From assembly GCA_965205995.1 (NCBI GenBank), contig OZ242200.1, positions 3,968,001 to 4,032,000 of the forward strand: 64,000 nt of DNA. The letters run 5' to 3'. Below are positions 46,491-54,568 of the stretch, piece after piece (positions within the stretch are counted from its first letter, which is position 1; every line of letters starts with the position of its first letter). The notes under the pieces were generated by a model that worked only from the letters and a program-made list of their open reading frames with translations, made no database searches and had not been told where the DNA came from. The translations under genes and the position numbers were made by a program. This stretch comes from MPNO01 sp965205995 (lineage in GTDB: Bacteria > Pseudomonadota > Alphaproteobacteria > MPNO01).

Positions 46491-47188
46491 ACCACCTATG
46501 GCTGGCGGTGCATGCAGGCGGCGCTCAGGCATCGCGGCTGGATCGTGAACCATAAGAAGATCAAGCGCCTGATGCGCGAGCATGCCTTGCATCCGCCGTG
46601 CAGACGCCGCTTCGTCGCCACGACCGACAGCGACCACGACGAGCCCGTCTTCCCGGATCGTTCCCGGGACAGCGAGGTCGATGGCCCCAACCGGCTCTGG
46701 GTCGCCGACCTGACCTACATCGCGATCCTCGGCGGCTTCGTCTACATGGCGGCGATCATGGACGCGTGGTCGCGCCGCATCGTGGGCCACGCGATCGGCC
46801 GGCGGATCGACGCGCGACTGACGCTCGCCGCGCTGGCGACGGCGATCGAGCTCCGCAACCCGCCGGCGGGCTGCATCCACCACTCGGATCGGGCTCGCAA
46901 TACGCCGCCCAGACCTACCGGACCCTGCTCCGCGACCATGGCCTGGTCGGCTCGATGGGACGACGCGGCAACCCCTATGACAACGCCATGGTGGAAAGCT
47001 TCATGAAGACGCTGAAGGTCGAGGGCGTCTATCCGATGGCGTTCGAAAGCGAGGAGGAAGTCGCTCGCCACCTGCCGCGCTGCATCGACAGCTACAACGA
47101 GAGGCGCCTACACTCCGCCCTTGGCTACATGAGCCCCAACCGCTTCGAGGAGGAACAGCCCCGCAAGCCGGTCAAATCGGCCGCCTGA
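46491..47188 (+). pseudogene. IS3-family transposase (orfB) remnant, frameshifted
   Basis: Matches the integrase-core (rve, DDE) part of IS3 transposases: YGWRCMQAALRHRGW, then DGPNRLWVADLTYIAILGGF, RRIVGHAIGRRIDA, GRRGNPYDNAMVESFMKTLK and YNERRLHSALGYMSPNRFEE. The frame changes at about 46891: HHSDR continues as SQYAAQTY in another frame, as if one G were lost from the GGGCTC run. The first part of orfB and all of orfA are missing upstream. The element's right end may be near 47215. It is not functional as read. Confidence 0.85.
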
Positions 47189-47221
47189 AACTGTCCGGCC
47201 ACAGGGGCCCACTCCACGCGG

Positions 47222-47249
47222 CGGTACATAAACTCTCCGCCGTTAACAC
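47222..47249. repeat. Fragment resembling an IS21-family end
   Basis: The stretch ggtacat...ctccgccgttaacac, just after the IS3 remnant, is similar to the end of the IS21-type element at 53153-53188 (ggtgcat...ctccgccgttaacaag). It may be a solitary IS end left by recombination; the match is by eye. Confidence 0.35.
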
Positions 47250-47354
47250 AGATTCGATGATTCCCTCGCGATCCTCAGGGAATGTGTGGACCGAACACTG
47301 GTCGCTTCGTCCAGCGGCGTGTCGCCAAGGGTCCCTATGGACATCGGACACCTG

Positions 47355-48497
47355 CTATGTTCCGAAGATTGCGTGGATCTCCCTGAATCGACTCCGACTT
47401 ATGGGAACCGAGTTCGTGCCTTCCCGGTCGAAGAGCAGTTTCCCGTGGTCGCCGGTTCGCTCCAGCCCTTTGACCTTCCTGGTGTTAACAATAAAACTAC
47501 GATGCACACGGAGAAACGTATCTTGCGGAAGTCGCTTATCCAAATCCGACAGAGACAGATCACAAAAATAGTGCGCATTCATGTCATAAACCGAACTGTA
47601 ATGTGCGTCGGCCTTAATGTAGGCAATCTCATCAAAATCCAGAAAAATTGTGCGATTCTCCTTCATCACCGCCAGTTTTCCCGACTTTGGGTGGACGGCG
47701 ACGCTTTGCTCCGAGATTGTCTGGCCAATAGCGGCGACTCGGGAGATGAAATCTTCCGGCTCCGCAATGCCCTCTTCGTCGCGGGCGCCCTGCCTGTCGG
47801 GCACCGCGATCAGCAAGGCGGACGCGATTATCCCGAACACCACAAATGACACGACGATCGCCATGGTCTCGCTGGGCAGAATAGGTGTCGAGATCGAGAT
47901 CACGACACCGCTTGGGACAAAATTCGAGGCGAGCATCGCAAAGTAATGCATCCCACTAATCGAGATCGTGAGAAGCGAGGCGCTCCACAGAATATGGAGC
48001 CGCTCATTTCTGAACGCGACCCAGGTCGCCATGAGAGCGATCATGACAAACAACAGAACGCTCAATATAACCCAATTTGTATCGTACAAGATCACGCAGT
48101 AGTTCGACTGAAAAGCCTCCATGCCAATATAGTGCATCAAGGAAAAACCGCCACCCAGAATCAGACCGCTCATGACAATTCTGACGTTGGATTTCTTTTG
48201 TCGAGCAACAATGTAGAGGCCAATTCCAACCACAATGATCGAGATAAGCGAGGAGATCATTGTTAACTGCAGATCATAGATAACGGGAAATGGAAACTCC
48301 CAGGCCAGCATTCCAATGAAGTGCGCAACCCAGATTGTCGCACCCAGCATGGTCGCCACACAGGCAAGATTTACACGAAGCCAGTGACCGCTTAAATTGT
48401 GAAGGCGTCGGGCCAAGTAGAGGGAGGCTATACAGCCCGATGCCGTCACTATTACGGACAGCGCAATTAGCCAATAGTTGTAGCTTATTGAAACCAC
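47355..48497 (-). CDS. MHYT-domain membrane sensor fused to LytTR DNA-binding domain
   Basis: A 380-residue regulator. The first 240 residues form a seven-helix MHYT domain with three copper-ligand-type motifs: VAHFIGMLAW near residue 58, LMHYIGMEAF near 121 and GMHYFAMLASNF near 183. The rest carries a LytTR domain (LDFDEIAYIKADAHYSSVYD, then DTFLRVHRSFIVNTRKVKGL) that binds DNA. This architecture is like CoxC/CoxH of carbon-monoxide oxidisers; MHYT domains are thought to sense oxygen, CO or NO. The start is a GTG after GAGAGA. It reads away from the redox operon on the same strand, separated by the IS5 remnant. Confidence 0.85.
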   Translation of the reverse strand: MVSISYNYWLIALSVIVTASGCIASLYLARRLHNLSGHWLRVNLACVATMLGATIWVAHFIGMLAWEFPFPVIYDLQLTMISSLISIIVVGIGLYIVARQKKSNVRIVMSGLILGGGFSLMHYIGMEAFQSNYCVILYDTNWVILSVLLFVMIALMATWVAFRNERLHILWSASLLTISISGMHYFAMLASNFVPSGVVISISTPILPSETMAIVVSFVVFGIIASALLIAVPDRQGARDEEGIAEPEDFISRVAAIGQTISEQSVAVHPKSGKLAVMKENRTIFLDFDEIAYIKADAHYSSVYDMNAHYFCDLSLSDLDKRLPQDTFLRVHRSFIVNTRKVKGLERTGDHGKLLFDREGTNSVPISRSRFREIHAIFGT

Positions 48498-48762
48498 CGT
48501 TTCTCTCGATCTTCGAATCCCGGCATTCAGAGCGATGAACCTGAGTGTGCGGGGGACTGCTAGTCAATCGAGCCGATGCTGAATCTTCCGAGGGTTCAGG
48601 TTAGTCCTTCATTGCCCGGATTCATTCTGTATCCGATCTTGCCAATAATCAAGTCGGCGATCGCGCACCTTAACCGCGCGACCTCTGTGACGTGGGGGAT
48701 GGCGAGCGCCTTGGAGCCTTGGAGCCGATCTGCCTCCACGCGGCAGCGGCGCGAGGCGGCGG

Positions 48763-48942
48763 GGTGTCAGCCAACGCCTGCGCAAGCGCATCGAGGAAGG
48801 GTTCGGCTGGATCAAGACCACCGGCGGGATGGCTAAGACCCGGCATCGCGGGCTCGACCGGGTGGGCTGGATGTTCACCCTCACCGCCGCCGCCTACAAC
48901 CTGGTCCGACTGCCCAAACTGCTCGCCGAGACGCCGACCTGA
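48763..48942 (+). pseudogene. IS5-family transposase C-terminal remnant
   Basis: About 60 codons matching the C-terminus of IS5-type transposases: SQRLRKRIEEGFGWIKTTGG then MAKTRHRGLDRVGWMFTLTA and AYNLVRLPKLLAE before a stop at 48940. The rest is gone. The tetramer CTAG occurs at 48561-48564 and again at about 49077-49080, as if the remnant lies between target duplications, and the second one contains the stop of the CcdA-like gene. Orientation and limits are approximate. Confidence 0.7.
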
Positions 48943-49077
48943 TGCCCCGCAGCCGCGCAATACACCCCAAGCCCCGCCGCGAGCGGGCCGCAACCCCCAA
49001 TCCACGCCGCCAATAACCCGAGAAAACCCACCAAACCCAACAAACCGGCCGCAACGGGCCGGATTTTCAGGAGCCTG

Positions 49078-49926
49078 CTAGTGGGGAGCCGGGAATTTCT
49101 GTTCCAGAAAAACGAACCAATACGAAATGAGGAAAGTCCCCATCATCGCCAATCCCGTTGCACTCAAAATTCTCATTTGATCCCGGTAATCTACGGCCCA
49201 TCGCTCAACTTTCTCAAAGCCGACACCGCCAACCAGTATTGTTCCGAATGTTGCCACGGGCAGAATTCTACCTATGGAGTGAACTGCCAGGATCAGGGCA
49301 CCCTCCAAGGGACTACCAGTAGCAACAATCCAAGCGAGCAAGCCATAGAAAATCGGTGATGGACAACCGAGGTTCGCAATTCCACCCAAGACCACGCCCA
49401 TAATGAACGGCCGCCGCGGCCGAAAATTCGTTGTTATGACCGGAAACGACATGGACCTGTATTCAATGAACGCCAGGCCCAATATCAGCACACCGATTGC
49501 CGTTTGGGTTATGGCCGCAACCGACACTTTCGCCGAAACCGAACTCAACAGTCCGGTGAGCGTGGAGCCAAACAACCCTATACACGCTCCAATTACCGCG
49601 CCAGTCGCTATGGCGCCGACCGCAAAGGAAGAGATGCTGGACACCCATTTTCCCGGACTACTGTTGGTTCGCAAGATATGAGGAAGCGCAAATACAATTA
49701 TATTGGAGCACCCCATGAGAGTACGCATGAAGCCGAATACCAGCGCCACGATAAGAGCAATCGCGAATCCGGTGGTCGCCATCGTACCCGTGATATTCTT
49801 TGTCGCAATGTGGGCTAGGGGATTCCAGTACTGCGCACTCCAAAAAAATCCCAGCAAGATACCGACGGCGGCACCGGCTGAAAGCACGACCAAGCCGTTT
49901 CTGGGATTTAACGCGTGAGCGAGCAT
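49078..49926 (-). CDS. CcdA/DsbD-type transmembrane thiol-electron transporter
   Basis: A 282-residue membrane protein with 6 to 8 helices. Two helix pairs each carry one conserved Cys, in GFMRTLMGCSNIIVFALPHI and GGIANLGCPSPIFYGLLAWI, followed by GALILAVHSIGRILPVATFG. This two-Cys helix pattern matches CcdA/DsbD, which moves electrons from thioredoxin across the membrane; the usual Pro-Cys motif is altered. A GGAGG precedes the ATG at 49926, and the gene is 16 bases after a thioredoxin-like gene, so an electron partner is encoded next door. A YeeE-like sulfur transporter is less likely. Confidence 0.6.
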   Translation of the reverse strand: MLAHALNPRNGLVVLSAGAAVGILLGFFWSAQYWNPLAHIATKNITGTMATTGFAIALIVALVFGFMRTLMGCSNIIVFALPHILRTNSSPGKWVSSISSFAVGAIATGAVIGACIGLFGSTLTGLLSSVSAKVSVAAITQTAIGVLILGLAFIEYRSMSFPVITTNFRPRRPFIMGVVLGGIANLGCPSPIFYGLLAWIVATGSPLEGALILAVHSIGRILPVATFGTILVGGVGFEKVERWAVDYRDQMRILSATGLAMMGTFLISYWFVFLEQKFPAPH

Positions 49927-49942
49927 GACTTCCTCCAGACAC

Positions 49943-50695
49943 TCATAGCCTGCCACATGAAGGATATGGCAAATCGGGGATTTTCGGTGCGGGACTGGCC
50001 GGATCGGCTGCGTGAAGCACGACTTCGAGAAGCTTTTCGTCCGATATCCGGCCAACTGAAAGACGATCGTTCAGAACGATCGTGGGTACGCTGTGAATTT
50101 CGAAGCGCTCGGCCAAATCGATAAAGACGGTCGCGTCAATTACATCGGCTCGAATTCGCTGCGACGCCAACGCCATGCAATGGGCCGCCAGGATGGCCGG
50201 CCGGCAGGCAGGGCATGAAGGCGTAACGAATACCCGGAGATGAATATCGCTCCTGACCCTGGCGAGATCCCGGAGAATGTCCGCCGGCAGCTCGTTTTCG
50301 CCCGTTGAGGCCCGCTGGACAGCTTTCAGCAAGCCTTCGAATAGGTTGTCGGTCGGCGCGCCAAAGAACCGTACGCGATTCTCACCCTGCGCGGAAACGC
50401 ACAGCATGGGCAATTCTTCGACAGCAAGGTTTATCGCCAACGCCGTCTCTTCTTGAACATTGCGTATATCGGCGATGACTTTCGGACTCAAGTCCGCGAG
50501 TTTCCGGACAACCTGCTCGGCGTCGTACATCTCTCCGGCGACAGAACTGGGGTCTTTCCCTGGCAAGAGGACTGGAGAGAAGGAACGTTTGAGTAAGAGC
50601 AGTGTAACCGGGTCAACCAAGTCACTCTTCAACTGGGCAACCGAGTAACGCTTGGTGAGTTCTTCAAAAAGACCCAGCGTTTGTTGGCCCGACAT
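49943..50695 (-). CDS. PDO-type double thioredoxin/glutaredoxin-like protein
   Basis: A 250-residue protein related to protein disulfide oxidoreductases with two thioredoxin folds. The C-terminal fold has the active-site CPAC motif in VFVTPSCPACRPAILAAH, then ELAERFEIHSVPTIVLNDR with the cis-Pro. The N-terminal fold keeps the shape (VRFFGAPTDNLFEGLL) but has no CxxC. A longer start at 50770 is possible; 50695 begins at the conserved MSGQQTLGLFEELT. It sits between OsmC and the CcdA-like gene on the same strand, forming a likely thiol redox operon. Confidence 0.78.
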   Translation of the reverse strand: MSGQQTLGLFEELTKRYSVAQLKSDLVDPVTLLLLKRSFSPVLLPGKDPSSVAGEMYDAEQVVRKLADLSPKVIADIRNVQEETALAINLAVEELPMLCVSAQGENRVRFFGAPTDNLFEGLLKAVQRASTGENELPADILRDLARVRSDIHLRVFVTPSCPACRPAILAAHCMALASQRIRADVIDATVFIDLAERFEIHSVPTIVLNDRLSVGRISDEKLLEVVLHAADPASPAPKIPDLPYPSCGRL

Positions 50696-50817
50696 GCTTC
50701 GTGTCGATTTGGCCAAGTCGCCGTCTCGGACGGCTGGGATGCCTATTCGACCGGAAGGTTTCGCGCTCATAATAGCAAAGTTTCCGCTATAGCCACCCGA
50801 TCACCATGAAATCCCCA

Positions 50818-51393
50818 CTAGTCGATCACTACCGAGCCGACCAACTCCATCGGCTTGCTTAGCATGCGGCAGACAGGGCAGTTTCTTCCGACCGAAACCA
50901 CTTCTTCGAGCTCCTCGCGGGTGGCGTTCTTGGCCTTGATGTTCACCTCGTACTGCATGGGACCGAATTTGTCGGTCTGGCTGTAGTTGTGGAAAAAGCC
51001 TGAAACGTCGACGGCACAGGTGACCTTGACCGAGAGTTCCTCCAGTTCGATACCCATGCGCGCTGCATGCCAACTCGTCATGTTGATGATGCACGCGCCA
51101 AGGGCAGCGAGCACGACTTCCATCGCTTCGGGACCGGCATCCTCGCAGCCAGGCATCTCTGACCAGTCATCGAACTGGAGCGAGTACTTGCGACTCAATC
51201 GTTCCTTGCGTTCGCCCAGAAGTGTAAAGGCACTAATGTCCGCGAGGGCTCGGGTACCTCGCCCCTGCCACTGAATGAAGGACTCGAGCACCATTGGGAC
51301 CGGGCCGTCGCCGATCGCGTCATAAAAAGCGCGCAATTCAGGGATGGGTATGCCACTGACCTTGTCTTGTTTTGCGAGAACCTTTAGACCCAC
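50818..51393 (-). CDS. OsmC/Ohr-family peroxiredoxin-like protein
   Basis: A 191-residue OsmC-fold protein. It has the conserved GCEDAGPEAMEVVLAALGAC near residue 82, giving the first peroxidatic-type Cys, and SVGRNCPVCRMLSKPMEL near the end with further cysteines. The fold reduces organic hydroperoxides or handles reactive sulfur species using a dithiol donor. The GTG start has GGAGG at seven bases. It is the first gene of the redox operon; the PDO-type thioredoxin and CcdA-like protein that follow could supply its electrons. Confidence 0.82.
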   Translation of the reverse strand: MGLKVLAKQDKVSGIPIPELRAFYDAIGDGPVPMVLESFIQWQGRGTRALADISAFTLLGERKERLSRKYSLQFDDWSEMPGCEDAGPEAMEVVLAALGACIINMTSWHAARMGIELEELSVKVTCAVDVSGFFHNYSQTDKFGPMQYEVNIKAKNATREELEEVVSVGRNCPVCRMLSKPMELVGSVVID

Positions 51394-52329
51394 GACGTGC
51401 CTCCTCGATCAGAAGTGTACGGACTACCAAGTCGGGAGCAGCTGCTCCAAATACTGTCTGTTGCCGGCGGGCGCTTCTAGAGTTGAGATCACCCTGTTCC
51501 CGCGCGCCTTCGCTCCGACCACCCTTGCTGTTCGTTTGCCAAAGGGCCCGCCTTGGACCCATTCACCCGCAGCCGCGCGAATCTCATGCTTTCGCATTCC
51601 CGCGTTCTTCGCTCGAATTCGGCCATGCCAACAATGCCAGCATCACTCCAAGGTATCCCCGAAGCGTCGCCAAATTTTGCGTTGCCCGCAAACACTTTAC
51701 CTAGGGTGTTCACATAATTGCCGTTGGTCCGGCATTAACGGCATGTGGCCTGCACGAATGGCAGGGCCGGATTCGGGCCGTCGTTCGCTGAGGGCGACGA
51801 AGGGCTGGCCAATGCCTCGGGGCCGGCATGCCGGCTCCGAGGCACATGAGCCGGGATTTCTCCGAAGCGGTGATCCAAGTCCAACACCCACCACCGCTCG
51901 ATCGCACTCGGGGGTCCTGCTCGTTCTCTTGGCCGATTTTCTTCTCGCGCGTCAACCGATGGCAGGCCGGGAAGCAGCAAACCTCGCCATCGCCGAACCC
52001 TAGCCGGTGCGGCTCCTCAATGGTGAAGTCGGGCATCTCCACCAGCACCGAAGAGCAGGGCGGCCGCATCTGCCTCTCCAACAACGCCGCTAATGCCGAC
52101 AACCGGATTACGCCGCGCTGGGATCCTAACCCTTTGTCTCCACTGACTCCCGGTCTTGGTTTATCGACATAATCCGGAGCATCGAAGGCTCCCAATTTCT
52201 AGCACATGCCCGGGTTTCACGAACGGCCGGTCTCGACCGGGTAGGCGGCAAGCGTAAACTTCCGTTGTGGCTGCCGGATTGTTTGATGGTTACTCGTTCC
52301 ATTCACCGCGCAGGGAAAGGAGCGGCTCA
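51394..52329. other. Gene-free stretch upstream of the redox operon
   Basis: About 940 bases with only scattered short frames on both strands, none recognisable. It must hold the OsmC operon promoter near its left end. At 51813-51844 there is a 32-base near-perfect palindrome centred on GGCATGCC, with arms TGCCTCGGGGCCGGCA and their complement. The rest may be decayed DNA left by earlier insertions. Confidence 0.45.
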
Positions 52330-53188
52330 TGTTGTCAACGGCGGCGTAAAAATGCATCACGGGCCTTGACGGTAGCTTGTCTCCGTAGTCCATAGGAGGG
52401 TCAGGTAGTGCGATTGCAGATGCGTGAACGCCTGCGTGCGCCGACGCGTGCCGTCGCCCAGGATCCGTGCCACCGCAACCGTCGTGTTGTCATAGAGGAT
52501 CGATCGCGGCAGACCGCCGAGGAAGGCGAAGGCGCTGACATGGCCGTCGAGGAAGGCCTCGGTCGTCTCCCGGGGATAGGCCTTGACGAACCAGATATTG
52601 GAATGGGGCAGGATCAGGCAGAAGAAGGCAATCTTCTCGCGTTGCCCCCGCAGCTCCACCACCGCTTCGCCGAAGTCGACCTGGGCATGGCCCGGCGGGT
52701 GATGCAGTGGAACGAAGGCCTCGCGCGTCGATTGCCGGCGGGAACGCACATAGTCCTTCACGATGGTATAGCCGCCGGTGAACCCGTGCTCGTCGCGAAG
52801 ACGCTCGAAGATCCGGTGCGCCGTGTGGCGCTGCTTGCGCGGCACGTCCGGATCCGTGTCCGCCTCCAGGATCGCGTCGACGATGCCGGTGAACCCGTCC
52901 AGCTTGGGCCGCCTGACCGGCTTCGTCCGGCGGTAGCCCGGCGGCGCCGAGTAGCTCAGCATCTTCTTCACCGTGCGACGGTCGATGCCGAACCGCCGGC
53001 CCGCCTCGTGATGGCTCAGACCCTCGTCGACAACCGCCAGTCGAACCGCCGCATAGAGCTCCACGCCGTACATCTCCTGCCCCTCGTCGCAACCGACAAG
53101 GGACCATGAGTGGGGCATTTTTGCGCCGCCGCGACCGGACCGCCCGGCCGCCTCGCGTGGTGCATTATTCCTCCGCCGTTAACAAGCC
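52330..53188. mobile_element. Internally deleted IS21-family element with both ends
   Basis: A 28-35 base end at 52330-52362 (ttgtcaacggcggcgtaaaa) has an inverted relative at 53153-53188 (complement reads ttgttaacggcggaggaata), so both ends are present. Between them is only the N-terminal half of istA; the rest of istA and all of istB are deleted. The roughly 860-base remainder could be mobilised only by a helper element. Confidence 0.7.
52357..53073 (-). pseudogene. IstA transposase, C-terminally truncated
   Basis: The 238 residues match the start of IS21-family IstA: an N-terminal helix-turn-helix (LSHHEAGRRFGIDRRTVKKM), HAQVDFGEAVVELRG and the catalytic-core piece FLGGLPRSILYDNTTVAV. Full-length IstA has about 500 residues. 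Homology ends near HLQSHYL at about 52405, after which about 15 unrelated residues lead into the element's left end. It lacks the last acidic residue of the DDE core and cannot be active. Confidence 0.82.
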
Positions 53189-53322
53189 GATCGCGTACAA
53201 AAGCGTAATCATGCCCAAAGGGAACCGGAGGAGCACTGCTTGACTAACAAACCCGCTTACAGAAGGCGATTACGCTATGTGTGCAGTCCGCGATTTCTGC
53301 ACATTCGGATGCATAGGTACCA

Positions 53323-54195
53323 TCAATCCCAATTTTGAAATACACTCAGAATCTTAACTGATCCGTCGCCGACTTGACATTTTCGAGTGTTGTATTGATC
53401 AGCAGAGTATTTTTTGTGTCGATCACGATACCAAACAGTATATTTTCCGCCCCATATTGATTTGGATTTCACAAAATGTACGTCTATATTTTCTATATGT
53501 CCTGCGAGCAAATCTGCACACCCTCTCTCGCTTGAACCGGATATATCTAACGAGACAGTGCTACCAGTGCGCCTTTTAATTTGGTCTACTTCTGTTTGTC
53601 GAACCTGCCGCGAGATCGCTTCGGCTCTTCGCCTTGTCTCTTCAGCTTGCGCTTTTTCTTCTTCTATTTTTTCATTTTCTGCCCTTCGAGCCGCTTCGAT
53701 TTGGTTCTTGCGAGCCTCACGTGCTGCAGCCGTTTTCGGAGGCTCACTGTCCAATTTGACTTTCTCTATTTCTCTATCAAATTTATCGTTAATTATTCGT
53801 TTCACTTCTTCGTATCGCTCGTCAATTTTACGCTTCTCCTCCTCGACTTTAGTTTTTTCTTCTTCAATGGCTTCTTTGCGATTCACATTCAATACCTTAC
53901 GCTTGGCGAGAGCAGCTTTGCCAAAGAAACCATCTTTAACAATCACAATACTATCGTCTTCGATTGAATGAATCTCTTTCTTTTTATTGATGTGGCAAAT
54001 CAAGGTTCCGTTAAATATGTGTTTCTCTTTTGACAGCCAACCAGCTTCTTCGAACGCATGCGAGTTGAGATTGTAGCCTAAACTGTCTAACGCGAGCTCA
54101 CAGTCTTTCCTGGGTTCTGCATTGGCGGAAACACAGACCGCTGAATGAACAATACCTGAAAAAATAATACAAAGGAGAATATTTTGCTGTTTCAT
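53323..54195 (-). CDS. Secreted coiled-coil hypothetical protein of low GC
   Basis: A 290-residue protein with no recognised family. It starts with a signal peptide (MKQQNILLCIIFSGIVHSAV, then CVSANAEP) after a good GAGAGAG. The centre, about residues 95-195, is a long charged coiled coil with repeats such as EEEKTKVEEEKRKIDERYEE. The C-terminal 80 residues contain paired cysteines (GCADLL and KCQVGDG) and may fold as a small domain. The DNA is far richer in A and T than its surroundings, pointing to recent transfer. It is probably periplasmic. Confidence 0.6.
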   Translation of the reverse strand: MKQQNILLCIIFSGIVHSAVCVSANAEPRKDCELALDSLGYNLNSHAFEEAGWLSKEKHIFNGTLICHINKKKEIHSIEDDSIVIVKDGFFGKAALAKRKVLNVNRKEAIEEEKTKVEEEKRKIDERYEEVKRIINDKFDREIEKVKLDSEPPKTAAAREARKNQIEAARRAENEKIEEEKAQAEETRRRAEAISRQVRQTEVDQIKRRTGSTVSLDISGSSERGCADLLAGHIENIDVHFVKSKSIWGGKYTVWYRDRHKKYSADQYNTRKCQVGDGSVKILSVFQNWD

Positions 54196-54394
54196 GGTCT
54201 CTCTCCAATTCGTATCGGCTTTCGCTGTCATGGACAAAGTCATTTTGTTCGTCAATCGTACCCGACCTTGCTGATTTGTCAATTGATGGCTTATTCTTCG
54301 GATTAGTGCGGATGGTACCGGTGGGCCGATTTGGGCCGCAATCCAGACTCTGCCCCATAAGGCTGACTAAGTCGGGTTAGAGACCACGAGACGC

Positions 54395-54568
54395 TCAACC
54401 ATTCACAAACGCAACTACCAAAGACCCGAACACTGAGATCACCAATCCAACAATGACAACCCACCTCACGTTATCGTCGACTCGGTACTGAAGGGCTTTA
54501 TATTCTCGTAGTAAGTTGCCTGCACCGACTGGACCGATGGTGACTCTATTTGTCAGTGGCACTGTCAT
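54395..54568 (-). CDS. Small 57-residue single-pass membrane protein, coupled to the helicase fragment
   Basis: A short frame of 57 residues: polar N-terminus (MTVPLTNRVTIGPVGAGNLL), then a 20-residue hydrophobic helix (VVIVGLVISVFGSLVVAFV) at the C-terminus. Its ATG overlaps the TGA of the preceding helicase gene as ATGA, an arrangement typical of coupled genes, so it is probably translated. No family is recognised. Function is unknown; the pairing is preserved only by the overlap seen here. Confidence 0.5.
   Translation of the reverse strand: MTVPLTNRVTIGPVGAGNLLREYKALQYRVDDNVRWVVIVGLVISVFGSLVVAFVNG

Noticed and set aside
51710..52195. 161-codon minus-strand frame upstream of the redox operon
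   Set aside because: No recognisable domain, no ribosome site, and overlapping frames of equal quality; probably not coding.
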